Shown here one piece after another: positions 44,570 through 59,100 of a stretch of DNA of 64,000 nt. Made by a program: the position numbers and the translations under genes. The notes under the pieces were generated by a model. The model did not search any database. It was not told the origin of the DNA and was given only the letters and a program-made list of their open reading frames with translations. This DNA comes from Phaffia rhodozyma. Its lineage: Eukaryota; Basidiomycota; Tremellomycetes; Cystofilobasidiales; Mrakiaceae. Position 1 is the first letter of the stretch. Each line of letters starts with the position of its first letter. The stretch spans positions 1,736,001-1,800,000 of the forward strand of contig JACGZH010000001.1 of the NCBI GenBank assembly GCA_014706385.1, written 5' to 3'.

Positions 44570-47238
44570 TCAAGTAAGCATACCGGCGATGGTAGCCGTC
44601 TGGCAGGTCGACAAGAAACCAAAGATCAAAGCGGAAGGAGCGATGGTAGCAATGATCTTTGCTCTCGATGGTGCCAAACCAGAGATGACACCAATCTGGA
44701 TACCCAAGGAACCGAGGTTTGCAAATCCGGCGAGACAGAAGTTGGCAATTGTCCTTCCTCGAGCGGTGATGGGGTAACCGGCGTTGATCTCGGTCATGAG
44801 CTTGCTGTAGGCGACAAACTCGTTACCGAACAGCTTGAGACCCAACAACTGAGACACAAGAAGACAGTCGGCCTTGGGGACTCCCATGAGCCACGAAAGC
44901 GGGTAGAAGATGTATTGGAAGATGAGCTCAAGGGTGAGGGCGTTGATGGTGAAAGCCTTTCCGATCCAGGTCAAAAGACCGTCGACAACGTAAAGAAGGG
45001 CAAGGACGACCAAGACGTTACACAAGATCAAACCAGCTACCTTGAGACCGAACCAAGCTCCGTTGGAGAAAGCATGAAGGGCATTGGCCTCGCTTTCATG
45101 ATCCTCGTCTCCTCGGTCGACGACGATTCGACCGAGCGTCACCGGAGTGTCGTCTTCAGGGTAAACAATCTTGGAGATGGCGATGGAGGCGGGGATCGAC
45201 ATGACGGATGCAGTAATCAAAGCCGAAGGAGGAATACCGAGAAGGATGTAACCAGTCAACACGGATCCAGAGATGGCTGGGATACGATTGAATCAAAGAC
45301 ACGTTAGTAAACCGTGGCATCGCACAGGAAGAAACCAAATATGGAAACATACTAGAGAAACCAGAGGTCATGGCCAAGTGAAGCTCGGAAGGAGTCATAA
45401 GATCAACAAAGGGCTTGACTAGACAGGCACTTTCACCCTGACCGATGAAAGGGGAAGCAGCAGCAATAACGGCCTCTGCTCCAGAGACATCCATAGCTCG
45501 GAAGAAGATCCAAGCGAACTTTCGGACGACCCAGGTCTGTGAATCATTGGAAATGTATTAGGCTGGATCAACACAACGGCCGAGCGAGAGAATAGATATG
45601 GGAATCAGACTTTGACTTACCATAGCTCCAAGATAGAACATCATCTGAACGAAGGCGATGAAGAATACAACGGCTCCGAGGACACCGACAAAGAAGTAGC
45701 TGCTGAAGGAAGACTCGAAGAAAAATGTGGCAGCCACTCCACCCTGGTGCAAGAAATCAGCGGCAGCGGTGGCTTGAGGCGCGGGAGTAGAGAAAAATCA
45801 GGAAAGACAAGATTAGTGCTGTAAAGACAGAAAGACATGGTTTTGGGCCTTCGAACGAGTACATACCGATCCACTGGAAGAGATCAAGACCAGCCTCGGA
45901 CTTGAGCACAAAGATGGCGATCGCCTGTTGGATGATGAGACCAACGACAACGGTGTGCCTACAAGAGTTTTTGGGTCCCAGAGCATAACATCACATCACA
46001 TCAGCGTGAGCTCGTTGAACTACACAAGCGACAAAACAGAGTATGGAAACTGACCATTTGATGAGCTTTCGGTTTCGAGAGCAAACAAAGTACAAGCAGT
46101 TGAGAACGAGGAGACCAAAGACAGAGATCGTTCGCTGCCCGTAGGAAGTTCCTTCCGGAAGAGGGAACCCATAGCAGGATCCAAAGAGAAGGCCAAGGAG
46201 AATAAGCCAGCCGATGGCGAGTCGGGCGATTCGGTTAAGCTTGAAGAACGGGTTGGAGATTAAAGCTAATAATAGTCAGGTATCAAAAACAAGAATGAAA
46301 AATACCGAGGTAGCTAGACATTAGCCAACAAGTCTTTCGGATAGAGATAAATACGCGCTGCGGCATGGTGAGCGGCAAATGGATAAACGTACTTGTCCAG
46401 ACTTTGCCGATAGGCCGGCCGACAACGGACGAGGGCACGAATCTGAACTGTATGAGCAACCTCCAAAGATAAAATATGAGTTTTGTCGGAAAGAGACGAG
46501 GTCGGTAGTAAGAGGGAAAAAAAGACTGAGAGGACGAACGATAACAAGACCGATAATCCACCACGCCAAGATGGTCGACTGGATCCACCGGTGTCTGGTA
46601 TCCTTGACAACGATAGAAGCGATCCACCCTAAGAAGAGAAGAGAAGTACGAGGTAGAGAAGAGGATGGAAGAGATTAGTATAAAGAAAGAGAAGCGCAAG
46701 AAGGTATGCACATCTGGTGAACATGGAAAGGAATATTTTCCAAAGGAAGCTAACAGAAGAATAGAAGGGAAAAGAAAGAAAAAATAGAAATAAATCGACT
46801 CACAACCCAAGACGAGGAGAGCAAAGGCGGGAAGGACAACATATCGAAGTCTTTTCCATGCCATGTGTCGTCTCCATTTGTTCTCTGCGACCTGGTAGAG
46901 GCGAGGTTATGAACAAGAGCAGTAGCAGAGAAGGCACATAAAAAAACGGAGAACCGTTTGGGTTATCCCCGATACTCTGGGCTGAGATACGAGCAGGATC
47001 AAACAAGAAGAATAGAAAGATTAACCTGGGCAGAATCCTCAGAAATCTCATGTGCGGCCTGAACATCTGTAAGGGTCTGGCCGGTCTTGATGACTTCCTT
47101 GTCGACAGAGTTGTCGTCACTCTCTCGTTCAGGGTAGGTATCCGAGCGTCCGGAGGTATAGTCAGCGGGTGAATCCGAGGTCGGAGGGAGTACCTGCTTC
47201 TCGGTCAGAACCGGTGTGGCGGGCGTGATATCCGTCAT
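44570..47238 (-). CDS. Concentrative nucleoside transporter (CNT family)
   Basis: CNT proteins import nucleosides with protons or sodium across the plasma membrane. The start [15 protein letters not shown] gives an ~80-residue polar N-terminus, then [20 protein letters not shown] (TM1). The last large exon holds [89 protein letters not shown] and [19 protein letters not shown]. These are hallmark features of the C-terminal transport domain (gate region, NEF and G-x-x-PSR loop). It ends IAGMLT. Seven or so introns occur upstream. A second domain region near 45500-46280 includes [20 protein letters not shown] and [13 protein letters not shown]. Substrate preference cannot be read from the sequence. 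Confidence 0.9.
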
Positions 47239-48308
47239 GATGGATAACAAGATGGGTGATTGGGTGGGTGACAGAAGTGACAACGAGGACGAAATCCAAG
47301 ACGAGGGAGAGAAGGAGAGAAGGACACGGAGAGAAAAAGAAATAGAAAGAAGATTCTCTTGACGGTCTCTTAGCTTTTTGTGTTTGTACGACCAAAAAAA
47401 TGAAAAAGCCGAGCAGATGACCCGAGAGATTTTCGGCGGTGGAGTTGGCGGTGGGGATTAGATTTGAATTCATATCTGAATTTCATAATCATTCATCTAT
47501 TCTATCTCAGGTTTTCATTACAGCCCACAACGGCGGACCGAATTCAAACGCCAATGCGGATCGTCGAAAAGCGACCTCGTGGTGACCGGGTATCTTACGC
47601 ATACACACGTACACACACACTCTCTCTCTGTCTGCTGTTATGGTTATTGAACCTTACCCCGTGCTGTTGGATCTTTGGATCTCCTGCTTTGTGTCTTCCA
47701 CTCACACGACCCGATCTAACTCCTCCGAAGGATGACAAGACTCAAGCGATAGATATCATGCACATCACCTATCTCTCAGGGTTCTATGTTCTTTGTTTGC
47801 GGAAATTTGCTCACATGCGATGTCCTCGGGAAGAGAGACGTGTGTATCAATGAAATTCCAAGAGTTTGGGGCAGGAATCGTAGATGTCGTAAGAAAAAAG
47901 AGTTGATCGATAAGAGTTCCAAGACCAAGAAAACAAGAAAGTCTTCTATAGAGACCGATCGATGAACTTTTCATCCCGCTTGTTGCCTCTATTGCTTGCT
48001 CTCGGTCGTAACCGGGACTGTGTGGTATACAGAAGGTTCCACCGGAGTGTCGTTTATGCCAAGAGAAACTTCGATGTTGCTCTTATCTGTGGTCTGTTCT
48101 CGATAAGCCATTTTAGTCGCTTAATCCGGTATTCTGTCAGAAGTCTGGGCCCGGCTTTCGGTCACTTTTGTGAGCACAAGCAAAAGAAAGCGTACATCTA
48201 TACGTCTTGCAAGAAAAAAATAGATCAACACGGTCTGCTTTATCGTCTGACTATGATGTTACAAACCGATCTGATGCGTTCGTCAAAAGATAAGATATTT
48301 TGCGTTAG
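47239..48308. other. Upstream region of the nucleoside transporter
   Basis: About 1.07 kb between two minus-strand genes. It has a CA/CT microsatellite near 47605-47635. A plus-strand open frame (47962-48429) overlaps the TRS65 3' exon and looks spurious. I see no other gene. Confidence 0.4.
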
Positions 48309-51300
48309 TCAAGCATGTTCCAACATGGAAAGGGGGAACCTTGGTTTGCAAGATGAAAGAAAAACTCGCTTTAGATTCACAGCAAACGAATCTCCGATAC
48401 CAATGATTGCCAATGTGTCCACCGAGTGAACGCCTTCCGTCAACGCCAAAAATTTCATCCGTACACTCTGTGATGACCGAGGTAGAAGTGGTCCGACTCG
48501 GATGTTGTTCTCCAGTGGAATCAACGGCGTTGTTGACGATAAATGTTCGGCTAGACGTGATCGCAGTTCTATCCAGGCAGAAAGCAATAGATCCAGTCAG
48601 AAACAGAAATATATACAGAGAGCATTAACCAGAAAGAGAGAGAAAGAGAGAAATACATACGAGAGATTCCCATCCGGCCGTCCTCTACATCTCCATCTCC
48701 TCCAGTTTCTCCCGAATGACCTTGCACCTCCGCAGGCCCAGCCAATCGTCCTCGCCGTTTCTCCGGCACGCCGACAACGAACCGTCTGATTCGGTCAGAT
48801 TTGTTGAACACAAAAACCTCAAGCGTGAACGGTTCGAGCGGCCGGACCGTCCGTCGATCCCTTCTCTCCTCGTCTCTTGCTTCCTCGCCGTTCTCCCCGT
48901 GATTCCGATCAGAAGAAGCACCATAAGGCGTGTGTACGTTGACAGATACCAACAGCCCTTCCTCCTCGTATTGCGTCCCGTGCCCTCCTCTTCCTCCTCC
49001 TTCTGCTGTACTCACTGCTGGCGCACTAGTTCTAGAATTAACAAACGCTAACTGCGAAGGTGGCAAGATTCCAGATGGCTGTCTTTGCTGTCGGTCATGA
49101 GCCGGGTAGGAAGGAAACGCTGGTGTGGCCAAAGGTTCTTTCATTCCGTTGATCGAAGCAGACCCCGAAGCTAAGGACGTGTCAATCTGCTGAATGGGTG
49201 GAAAAGCCTGAGGAGGTGTTGGTAAAATCGTCGGAAGCGAGTTTATACTCGGTAGAGCTGGGTGATGTTGTTGAAGCTGATTAGGGTTGTGACTAGAACT
49301 AGAATGATTTCGACCGGATTGAGCGAGTGAAGCCAAGTTAGCTATACTATATCGTCTATTTCCCGCCACCTGATGGCCACCCCCACCGAGACCGACAGAA
49401 GGTCGGCCAAGACCTATACCCCGAGGTTGAGCAAGTCCAGCAAGAGCAGGAACAGAGATCCGCTTGTTGACGAGACCTGTGTCAAGATGAGTCAGGTCGA
49501 GCGAGCAGTTCCATCTCGAGACAAACGAGGACGACAGATAATGTTTCTCGCTCTCTGTGGACGGCAGATCCATAGAAGGCGCAGAAGACCGAAAGATGAA
49601 CGGTCGGCCGGTGACAGCGATAGAGACCGGTCGCTCAGGTGAAACAACAGAAAGTATAGCAGGCACAATCGAAGTTTGTCGGCGATGATGTGTCGGATCT
49701 GTCGGCCCAGGAGGAAACAGTGTAGGTCCCGATTGTCCAGATGATATTGCTGTGGAGGACCCAGTCGATAACCCTTCCAAATGAGTTGTCGAGACGACGT
49801 ACAGCAAGCTGAATTGATCCAGTGGTCTTAGCTCTAATGGGAACACCGACTTTGCCGCTTCTTTTTCTACACTATCTCTGCATTCAGGTGTTTCTGAAGA
49901 AAACGGTTCCAGAAGATGAACTCCGCTCGAGCCGCCACCAACAAGAACCTCGACCGTCTCGATCTCGAACCCGCACGAGTTGTCTCCTTCATCTGTCACC
50001 CCACCTGTTGACTCAACTTCTACGCTCATCACAATCTTTCTTTCTTCCTCGTCTCCCTCTTCGTCCTCACTCGTTCTATCAGGCAAATCTTGTCCTTCTA
50101 ACTGTCCTGCATTAGTCAGTAAGTTTGGCAGATAGACGGTTCTCATTCGGAGAGACAGACCAGATGCCAGAGCAAAAATTGCCCGAAAAGATTTTCGAAG
50201 GGTTGGTAGATCGATGAGCGAGACTGGAGGGATTACCTTTGGCCCCTGGTGGAGACCTTCAGGAAATGACACTGAGTTAGCTACCGCGTGACTCGGTCGG
50301 ATCTGTTTGGAAGACAACCTGGTTGATGGGAAGCTATAGCCTTCGCCTACAAAGCCAGCACAGAACACGTCGTAAGCGCAGGTCTTAGACGCGTTCGTTC
50401 TGTGGAATGGAAACAGACGGGAAAGAACGATCTACCTAGTCCTCCCAGTAGATCGATATCCTCCAGATTATCGTGAATATCTTGACCGAGGTGGGAAACT
50501 CCCTCCATTGTGTTTTCGGACGAGGCAGACGGGTAACCCTGGATGATATCTCCAGCAGGCTTATCCCTCAGTGTGATAGATGCGGTCAAGCAAAACAGCG
50601 GATCTTGAATTCGGGTCTTCATGAAAGCTATGATGAAACAAACCATGTTCCACATCAGGTTTTGCTGTCTTTCACACCCCTGATTCATCGGAAGATGAGA
50701 GGATAGAAACAATCAGGCAAACTAGGACCACTCACCAACAGGCGCTTGCAACTCCCAAACGGCCACCCAACTCCCCTTTTCGTTCTTACTCAACCCGACC
50801 CACTTTCTCTCGTGATTTGCGCTCTCATGACCCCAAATTGTACTCCAAGCCTGGACTCCTTCGCTCCGAGCGTACCTCTTTTCTTCCAGGCTGCCTACGC
50901 CAGGTGTAGGAAACGGAGTGCTCAGTACGTTCCCAAATCCGGCTTCGGTTGGTGTGCCAGGAAATGATCGTCGATTCGACGCATTAGGAGGAACGCCCAG
51001 ACTGATAGGAGTCGATGACGCTAAAATCGGACCGGGACTAGATGATGAGCTGGTAGGAGCGGCAGGAAAGTAGGACGAGTTTGATGCAAAAGTTGCTGTA
51101 TGCTGTGGGGACGGCGAAGGGGATGCTGGAAGATGAGACACATAAGAACTTTCTAGAGTGATCTAACGAATCCGAATAGACTGTCTGTTTTAGCACCTCG
51201 CATATCTTATGTTGATCTTATGACGAACAGATATGAATGAAGTATCTGACCTGGAGATGAGAAAGAAACAGTAGCAGCTCCTGAGAAGGACGGTGCTCAT

Positions 51301-51624
51301 CCTCGGCGACAGGTATATCATTTAGTGTGATGCTCAAGTAGACCGAAAGTTGCTCGTCTGAGAAAAAACAAGGATGATGAATGCACCCGGAGACAAAGCG
51401 GCAACGACTTGCTCAGCCTTCAAAGATGGACTGTTCATCGTGATAAAAAGGAAGCAGAACGAACCGTAGAAAGCAAGTCGTTTCTGATGGATCCCCAACG
51501 CCTGATGAACCCAGGCCGACCGGTCTTCAGCGGTGGAGTCGGCCGTTAAACGAGGAACGGAGAGAGGTTGTTCTGGTACATGTATTCCTAATGTAGCTGC
51601 ATGGAAGAATCGAGAAAAGCTCAT
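48309..51624 (-). CDS. TRS65: Trs65-like TRAPP II subunit
   Basis: Trs65 is a fungal TRAPPII subunit that helps assemble the complex and contacts the Arf1 exchange factor at the trans-Golgi. The start MSFSRFFHAATLGIHVPEQP continues to QALGIHQKRLAFYDEQLSVY and LSITLNDIPVAEDE. A long middle region with GSLEEKRYARSEGVQAWSTI, WVGLSKNEKGSWVAVWELQA, LRPLDQFSLLYVVST and VVSPERPVSIAVTGRPFIF follows. The C-terminal strands are FTLEVFVFNKSDRIRRFVVG, LENNIRVGPLLPRSSQSVRM and FLALTEGVHSVDTLAI, closing in a short tail. One intron (GTTCGT..CTTCCAG, about 51240-51132) is needed to keep frame between VRYFIHI and SPSPSPQ. A ~200-residue low-complexity Ser/Gln/Pro insertion divides the middle. Confidence 0.82.
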
Positions 51625-51896
51625 GGCCAACTTTCATGTACGAGATTCTCTAGTTGTCTTCTAGATGAGAGGGATCCTCATCGAACAATGGGATGAGATG
51701 GAACAAGACAACGTCTGAGGTTGATTTATTCCATTCGGTAATTGTTGGCCTTTAACCCTAGGCGTTGACTATCTTTTCTGGTCACTCCTTATGAATACGC
51801 ATACACTCATCGTACATCTCTCCTTCTGTCGTACTACAGACTAGATGATACATGATATATACGACATAGAGATACAGGTTAGGTATTTGGCACTCT

Positions 51897-52823
51897 TTAT
51901 CCTAGCGTGTCAACCAGCAGACCACCCGATGCTCGGAGATGCTTCAGCGCTTCGATCAATTTCAAAATTACAACATCTTCCTGCTCTCCCTTCTCTCGAT
52001 CAAGTTTCAGCAGCTCCGTCCGTTTCCCTCCATGTGCTGAAGATGTTCGGTGAAGAGTAACACGTCGCGGAGTAAATGATACGGACAGATCGGATTTTGA
52101 AAAGGGTAGAGATGGAACTAAAGGTGAAGCCAGTAGGAGATCGGTCAATCGAGCAGACGGCTGAGGTTCAAACCGTATAGGAAAGAAAAGAAGAATATCA
52201 GCCTTTGGGAAGAGTCTACACTGAATACAATGATAAAAGGAAAGAGACACGAACTTGGTTGAAAAGAAAGAGATCATTCCTCCAATTCATCTCCTCGTAC
52301 AGATCACTCTCAATGTGCTCCGCTTTCTCCCTCGTCGCTGCGGCGATGAACAAGTCGAGCACTTGAGTTTCCTTCAGAGGGCAATTTGCCAGCACAATTG
52401 ATATCTGTTGCGATGGAATGCCGGTCAGTTGAACAAAGGTCGACGAAAACGGTGGTCGCACAGAGGCCAAGTAACTTTGAAGCAGGAGAGTCCGGAGTTG
52501 AGCTTGAATGACTGATAGATATCATGAACGATAGATTGTCAGTCAGGATAGGGTCGCGAACGAACCAAAACTAGAGAACAACAGATCCAGCTTCAAATAG
52601 TTTAAGATCCGGAAAACGGAGATTCACCTTTGTAAAAGATGGTGCTGACGAGTCTGGTCTCTTTGACGAGTGACCATCTTGCCAAAGCGCGATCACTTAG
52701 CGTCGGCCGAGCCGACACGACGAAATGGAAGATCCTTTGAAGAACCTCGAATGGCATGGTCGCCAGCGTAGGGTCCGATTTAGGAGGTGTGACTGTATAT
52801 GGAGGAGGAGGTAGAGAGCTCAT
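51897..52823 (-). CDS. F-box-like protein
   Basis: Three exons. After a short Pro-rich start (MSSLPPPPYTVTPPKSDPTL) comes ATMPFEVLQRIFHFVVSA, the L/M-P-x-E-V-L-x-x-IF pattern of an F-box, then RWSLVKETRLVSTIFYK. F-boxes bind Skp1 and recruit substrates to SCF ubiquitin ligases. Exon 2 gives QLRTLLLQSYLASVRPPFSS and VLDLFIAAATREKAEHIESD. Exon 3 ends VVILKLIEALKHLRASGGLL. I see no WD40 or clear leucine-rich repeats, so the substrate part is unidentified. It diverges from TOR with 344 bp between starts. The F-box call is moderate because only ~25 residues support it. Confidence 0.6.
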
Positions 52824-53167
52824 TGTTTGTGGCGAAAGAGAAGACTAGCATTATCAGGATGTAAAGGTAGTAGTAGGGAAGGTGTGATGATGTAGCGATC
52901 CCTACCTTCAAACTTCATCTTCTACTTCCTATCCATCACTTTCATCTACTTCCTCTCTGTTAATTTTTCTTTTCATCTTCTCGCCTTCTCTGTTTTTCTC
53001 ATCAGACATATACATCAACACACGAGTCTTAACTGCCTAGTGATTGATGTAAGATTTGTCTTTCCGACTAATCTGACCGTTTTGCTATTATCAATGTCGT
53101 CAGGACTAATCCGACGTCCTTTGCTTTCCATTCCCGTCTTCCCAGTAGCCCGAGTCCACTTCAAGCG
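52824..53167. promoter_or_regulatory. Divergent promoter region, F-box gene / TOR
   Basis: A 344-bp gap with a CT-rich tract (52910-53000) on the TOR side. No specific factor site is clear. Confidence 0.4.
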
Positions 53168-56100
53168 ATGGCCACCTCCGCCTCCAGTCAACTGGAGGTA
53201 TTCGGGGATCTGTTTTTGGAGCTCAGGAAAACACGGTGAGCAACCCATGAATTTCACGTGTCCTTGCTCTGCCAGACTTCCATGAAGGAAAAAAACACGC
53301 CCTATTGTAGATGGAAGGTGTGGTAGATAACTAACTCGATGGAAACCGCCACTTGACAAACGGCTCACTAGAACCGATGAAGAACGCCGGGTGGCAGCCG
53401 TTAAACTACGAGAGTTTGTGAGTAAATCATCCACCAATTGTATATATAGGAAATGTCAATGACTGATTGATGATGATCCGGCTGATACAACTGATTGTGA
53501 TAAGTGTGTGGAGGAGTACTCGGGTGAGGAGCGATGCAAGCTGCTCTGGGTTGAAGTTGTCCAAAAACTTTTTGCTCTCCCTCACGATCAAGCAAGGGAG
53601 GAGAAGCTTGCTGTTTTGGCTGGAATGAGTACGCGTTTTCTCTGCTTTTACCGAAATCTGACTTCCAAGTTACGTACTCAACCTGAATCTTACTCGGGAT
53701 ACAGTTGAATTGACGGGGAGTGCTCAGTTGCCAGTCACTCCTCAAGTGTTGCTTCGAATACATGGATGTGAGTAATTTCCTTCCTACATGGTTGACAAGG
53801 TTGTCAAACCTGGACCCAAGCTTATTGGTATACTTGGGGTCCTGCTTTCGTATCTTAGTCTTCTTCAGGAAACAAGTCGAGGAATACTTCTCAAGGAAAG
53901 ATATGGACGTGACGGCAGCAACATGCCGATTAGTTGGTAAGAATTCTAATCCTTCTTTCGTTATCAATAACCCGTTCTTGCTAAATCTTATCAAATCCAC
54001 TCAATTTTGATGTTGTACTCTGCGCTCTTCAGGTTTTATTGCGCTTAAAGGACAGAGATCTACTGAGATCCTGAGCTTACTGTCGACCGAGATTCAGAGA
54101 ATTGTAGACATCATGCGCGGAGAGAATCCGGGTCTAGGAGGTAAGAGTGCTTTGTTTCTTCAGTTTCCTTCCCATCGCCTCCGCTTCTGATTGCTTTTGA
54201 TTTTTGTCTGGGTTACTCTCTATAGGAACGGATATCTCAAGACATCTGATGTTAGCGAGAGAATTGGCTGTTGAGGCACCCAGTATTGTTCAGCCTTACG
54301 TTCCTAAAATTCTTCAGTCCATATGGACGTCCCTCCGAGATACACGTGTAGGTGTATTCTCTCACATGTTGTGTACATCATCGCGGCGTAATGAGCTCAC
54401 GGTGCCTCTCTGTCTTGGACGCCCTTCAACAGCCAATTCTTCGAGAACGAGCTGCCTTGCTTGTTTCCAAATGTTTCCAGATCTACAACATCACCCCTTT
54501 AGCCTCAAGGGATAGCAGACCTCGCCTAGAGAGTTACGAACACATGCGTCAGGAGGCGAGAAATGGACTAGGAATTGGAACTCCCGAGGCCATCCATGGA
54601 TCATTACTTGTCTATCAGGAGCTCTTCGATCACGGAGAAATGGTGAGATGTTCAACGTTAGGTAAATTTTCTACACGGGCACGAGCTGAGCTTTTGTTGT
54701 TGTCGTCTGCACGCATACCTAGTTCATGAACGCGCACTATTATAATATTTGCGAGCTGATCTTACAAAACAAGGAGCACAAGGACGCGATCATCCGAAAA
54801 ACGGTCATCGCGCTTATTCCTCACATGGCCAGTTATGATCCCCAGAGTTTTGTCGCAGAGAATGGAGGACCTTCCGGCTCGAGTTTCCTGGCGACCAGTA
54901 TGAGATATCTACTTTCTCAGCTGAAAAAGCCTGAGAAGGCTTTAGGTGCGCGCGCCTTTTCTTCTTCAGAATTTAGCCGCTGGGTTTAGATCAATAGCCT
55001 AATATATTCTCTGTCACGTATCGTATGTATCAACGATCAGCATTCCTCTCGATCGGACACGTGGCCGACAAGGTTGGAACGGAAATGAAAGGCTTCTTGG
55101 ATGCTATCTTGACAGCAATTAAGGAAGGCCTGGCTATGCGAGGGTATGTACCTGGCTGCTATTCCCTCTTTGAACATGGCATGTTTCTGAACGTCCGTAT
55201 CTCTCAATGACTCACCACTGGATTCTACAGAAAGAAGAATGCACCACCGGAAGACCCCATATTCCAATGCATTGGCATGTTAGCCAAAGCGTTTGGGCCA
55301 ATTCTGACGAAACATATGCATGATCTCTTAGACCTAATGTTCGCATCCGGGCTAGGTGAACCGCTCTGTCAGGCATTGGTTGTCACGGCAGATAGCATCA
55401 AGCCTTTACAGAGGACTATCCAGGGTACGTAGAATCAGACTCATCTGTGGTCTTTCATGTCTGATTGCGAGACTGCATCGCGGCCTTATGGATCCGATTT
55501 ATTCATTCATTCATCTCCTTTTGTGTACCCTCTACGATAAGATCGGCTGTTGGAAATGCTTTCGATGATATTGAGTGGGAAACCGTACAGGGCGTTGGGC
55601 GCTCCTCCAAAGAGAGCCAACATTGCTTCGGTCACCTGGGATATGGCTGCCCTTCAGGTATATATCACTTTAACATGATATGCCTACATGCAATTCATGA
55701 TTTTCATAAGCTGACTGATTTCCCAATGACGGTATCGTTGCCCTGGTTCAAAAACATTTAGACGACCGGACCAGGTGGACAGTCTCAAGAGACCATCGCT
55801 CTTGCTCTTCGAACACTAAGCTCTTTCGAATTCGGAGGTTGGTGTCGTGTATTACCTGTGATACTGTAGCCAATTGGATGACTGACAGTCCTGATTTCGT
55901 CGCGGTGTATAACAGGTCATGTCTTGAACGAATTTGTGCGAGACTGTGTCCTACCTTATCTGGAGGACGACAGCCTTGAAGTACGTTCGGTAGCTGCAAT
56001 GACGTGCTGCCGACTATTCTCTCGGGATCCAATTTGTTTCCAAACGAGCGCACACTCAATAGAGATCATGAGCGAGGTCTTGGAGAAGCTGTTGACTGTT

Positions 56101-59100
56101 GGAATTGCTGACCCAGGCAAGTTTCCGGTGAATCTTTGCTGCACAGAACGAACGTACTGACTGAAGACTGCCTTTTTATTGCATCCGCGCACAGACTATC
56201 GAATTAGACAGATTGTACTTGAGGAGTTGTCCGAGAAATTTGATAGACATCTCGCCCAGGCCGACAACGTGCGGACAATCTTCATTGCCCTGAATGATAC
56301 CTCTTTCATCAACCGGGTTCTTGCCATACGAATCATTGGGCGACTCGCATTACATAATCCCGCCTATGTGATGCCATCCCTGAGAAAGGTGTTGATCCAG
56401 ATGATCTCTAACCTAGAGTTTTCTACAAAGAGGTTCGTACACTCAACCTCTTCACCTGCTATCTCGAATATTGACCTTTTCGTACTCGATTTTTACTGTT
56501 TTCAATCTTCAGTCGACAGAAGGAGGAGACAACCCGATTACTTTGCCTACTTGTCGAGGCTTCTCCTTCGTTGATCGTCAATTACACGGAAGAGTTGCTT
56601 GATGTCCTTCTCCGAGTCGCTCACGATGAGACAACGACCCCGATCGTGGCAGCCTCTGTCGTAACCTGTCTAGGTGAACTAGCTCGAGTTGCTGGAGAAA
56701 ATATTGGCCCAAGAGTGGTGGACATCATGAACCTGGTCATCAAAACGCTTCAGGATTCATCGCCGACTATTAAGCGAGACGCAGCTTTGAAAACTCTTGG
56801 TCAAGTGGCTTCGTTCACGGGAACAGTGATCGATCCTTATGTCGATCATCCGGAACTACTCATCATCCTGAACAGACTGGTCAAGGTGGAGACTTCGCCA
56901 TCGGTTCGAAGGGAAACAATTCGAGTCATTGGAATTCTAGGAGCACTCGATCCGTATCGACGGAAAGTTCTTTATGATAAAGTGGATGGAAGCACGAACG
57001 ATCGAACAAGGTCAACTCATACAGATATCAGTTTGTTGATGACCACTGTTGGAGGCCAGACAAATGAGGACTATTTCCAGGCTGTAGCTTTCAACTCGCT
57101 CGTTGGTATCATCTCAGACCCCTCACTGAGCGCTCTTCATTACACCAAAGCGATGGATGCTATTGTCCATATCTTCCTTACCCAGGGGTTGAAGTGTATC
57201 CCTTTCCTGCCTCAGGTGAGCATGGAATGCGCCTTTCTCTTATTCGTTTTTTTATCATGCTTGGTTGTCTGCAGCTGATTTGTAAACATTGTGGTTTATC
57301 ATAGGTCGTTCCTGCCATGTTAGCCGCTATTCGACAAAGTAGTCCAGCCTATCAAAAGCCATGGCTCACCAAGTTAGGAACCCTAATCTCCCTTGTCAAG
57401 CATCATATCCAAAACTTCCTGGATCCTATCTTGACAGTCATCCTCGACTTCTGGAGCAATCCAGAACTTCAGACAACTGTGATTCAGCTAGTGGAAGTCA
57501 TCGCTCGATCGCTCGAGGGCGACTTCAAATCATCCATTCCTCGTCTGCTACGAGAAATCCTTCGGACATTCGACGGTGATCTGTCGGATCCGATGAGACA
57601 AGATGTTCTGGTTGAGACCCTTCATGCCTTGGCCGCCTTCGGATTAAGTATTGAGGAGTACACTCATCTCATCTTACCTGCTATTCTAAAACTCTTGGAT
57701 CGAGCAGATGTTAGCCTGAAAGTTAAGGAAACAGCTATCGTCACGATCGGTAGTCTCTCTAGACAGGTCAACTTCTCGGAGCATGCCTCGCAGATCATCC
57801 ATCCGTTGTCCTCCGTCATCGCCGCTTCCTCGCCATCAAATCCAGCTTCTCAGCACCTTGCTCTCCTTGCGATGAATGCTTTGGGCTCTTTGGTTATTCA
57901 GTTAGGGTCTTCGTATGCTATCTTCATCCCAATGATGCACAAGGTCAGCTTATTCATCTCCGAATATAATTTTCTTTGTTCAGTTCATCGATCCTTACAC
58001 TGTAATCTTACCCATGCCATCATCCTCTAGGTCATCCAATCCAGTCGAATTCAGCATACGACTTATGATCAGCTTGTTACAAAGATCCTTAAGCGAGAGC
58101 CATTGCCGCAAGACTTTGGTAAATCGGACGTGTGAGTCAAAGACTGTTATGCCGCGCAGAACTGGACGAGGTCTGATATTGTCTTCATTACATATAGGAA
58201 AACGAGTGATGCCACACAGACAGCTACACCTGCTCCCGTCGCTGTCAACCAACAGTCTCTAAAGCAGACTTGGAATACCTCACTTGTGTCGACGCCGGAT
58301 GAATGGAGAGAATGGGCCAAGCAGCTTGGTCTTGAACTTCTTCGGGAATCACCCTCTGTTGCCCTTCGAGCTTGTCAAGATTTGGCGCAAGAACATGATT
58401 CCCTCAACCGAGAACTCTTCAACGTTGCTTTCATCTCCTGCTGGGTTACTTTGTATGAGCCATATCAAGTGCGTCTGTCTTACATCTGTCGCGTTCAACG
58501 CCGTTAGTGAAACATTGAAGCTAACATGCGGCAACTTTCCTTCTTCTTCGTTCTTCTACCCATAGGAGGATCTCATCAACTCTATTCAGAATGCTATGTC
58601 TGCTGAGATGGTTCCTGCCGAGGTCACCAATCTGCTATTGAACCTCTGCGAGTTTGCAGAGCACGATGATAAGGTTTTACCTCTGGACCCAAAGATGCTT
58701 GGTGAAAATGTACTTCTATCTCTTTGTCTCTCTTCTTCTGTCAATATTTATTGACTTCTCGCTCTTTCATCCTGTAACTTCCGTTAAGGCCCTTACGCAT
58801 CGAGCGTTCGCCAAAGCTCTTCACTACAAGGAGCTTGAGTACTTTACAGATCCGTCTGCTGCTGTAGTCAAGTCTCTGGTCAACGTCAATAGTAAACTTC
58901 AGCAGCAGGACACCGCCTGGGGTATTCTTACTTTCGCTCGTCACGAAGACGACCAATTTGATCACACCCAGTTCGAGTACGAGAAATGGTACTTGGAGCT
59001 CAATCGATGGCAGGAGGCTTACGAGGCTTTCGATAGAAAGTCGGCTGCCGGAGAGGAAGACAACGAGGTCATCTGGGGTAAGATGCAGTGTCTGCACGCT

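Noticed and set aside
47962..48429. 155-codon plus-strand open frame
   Set aside because: It overlaps the TRS65 3' exon in antisense, has no family features and begins in a promoter-like region. Most likely chance.
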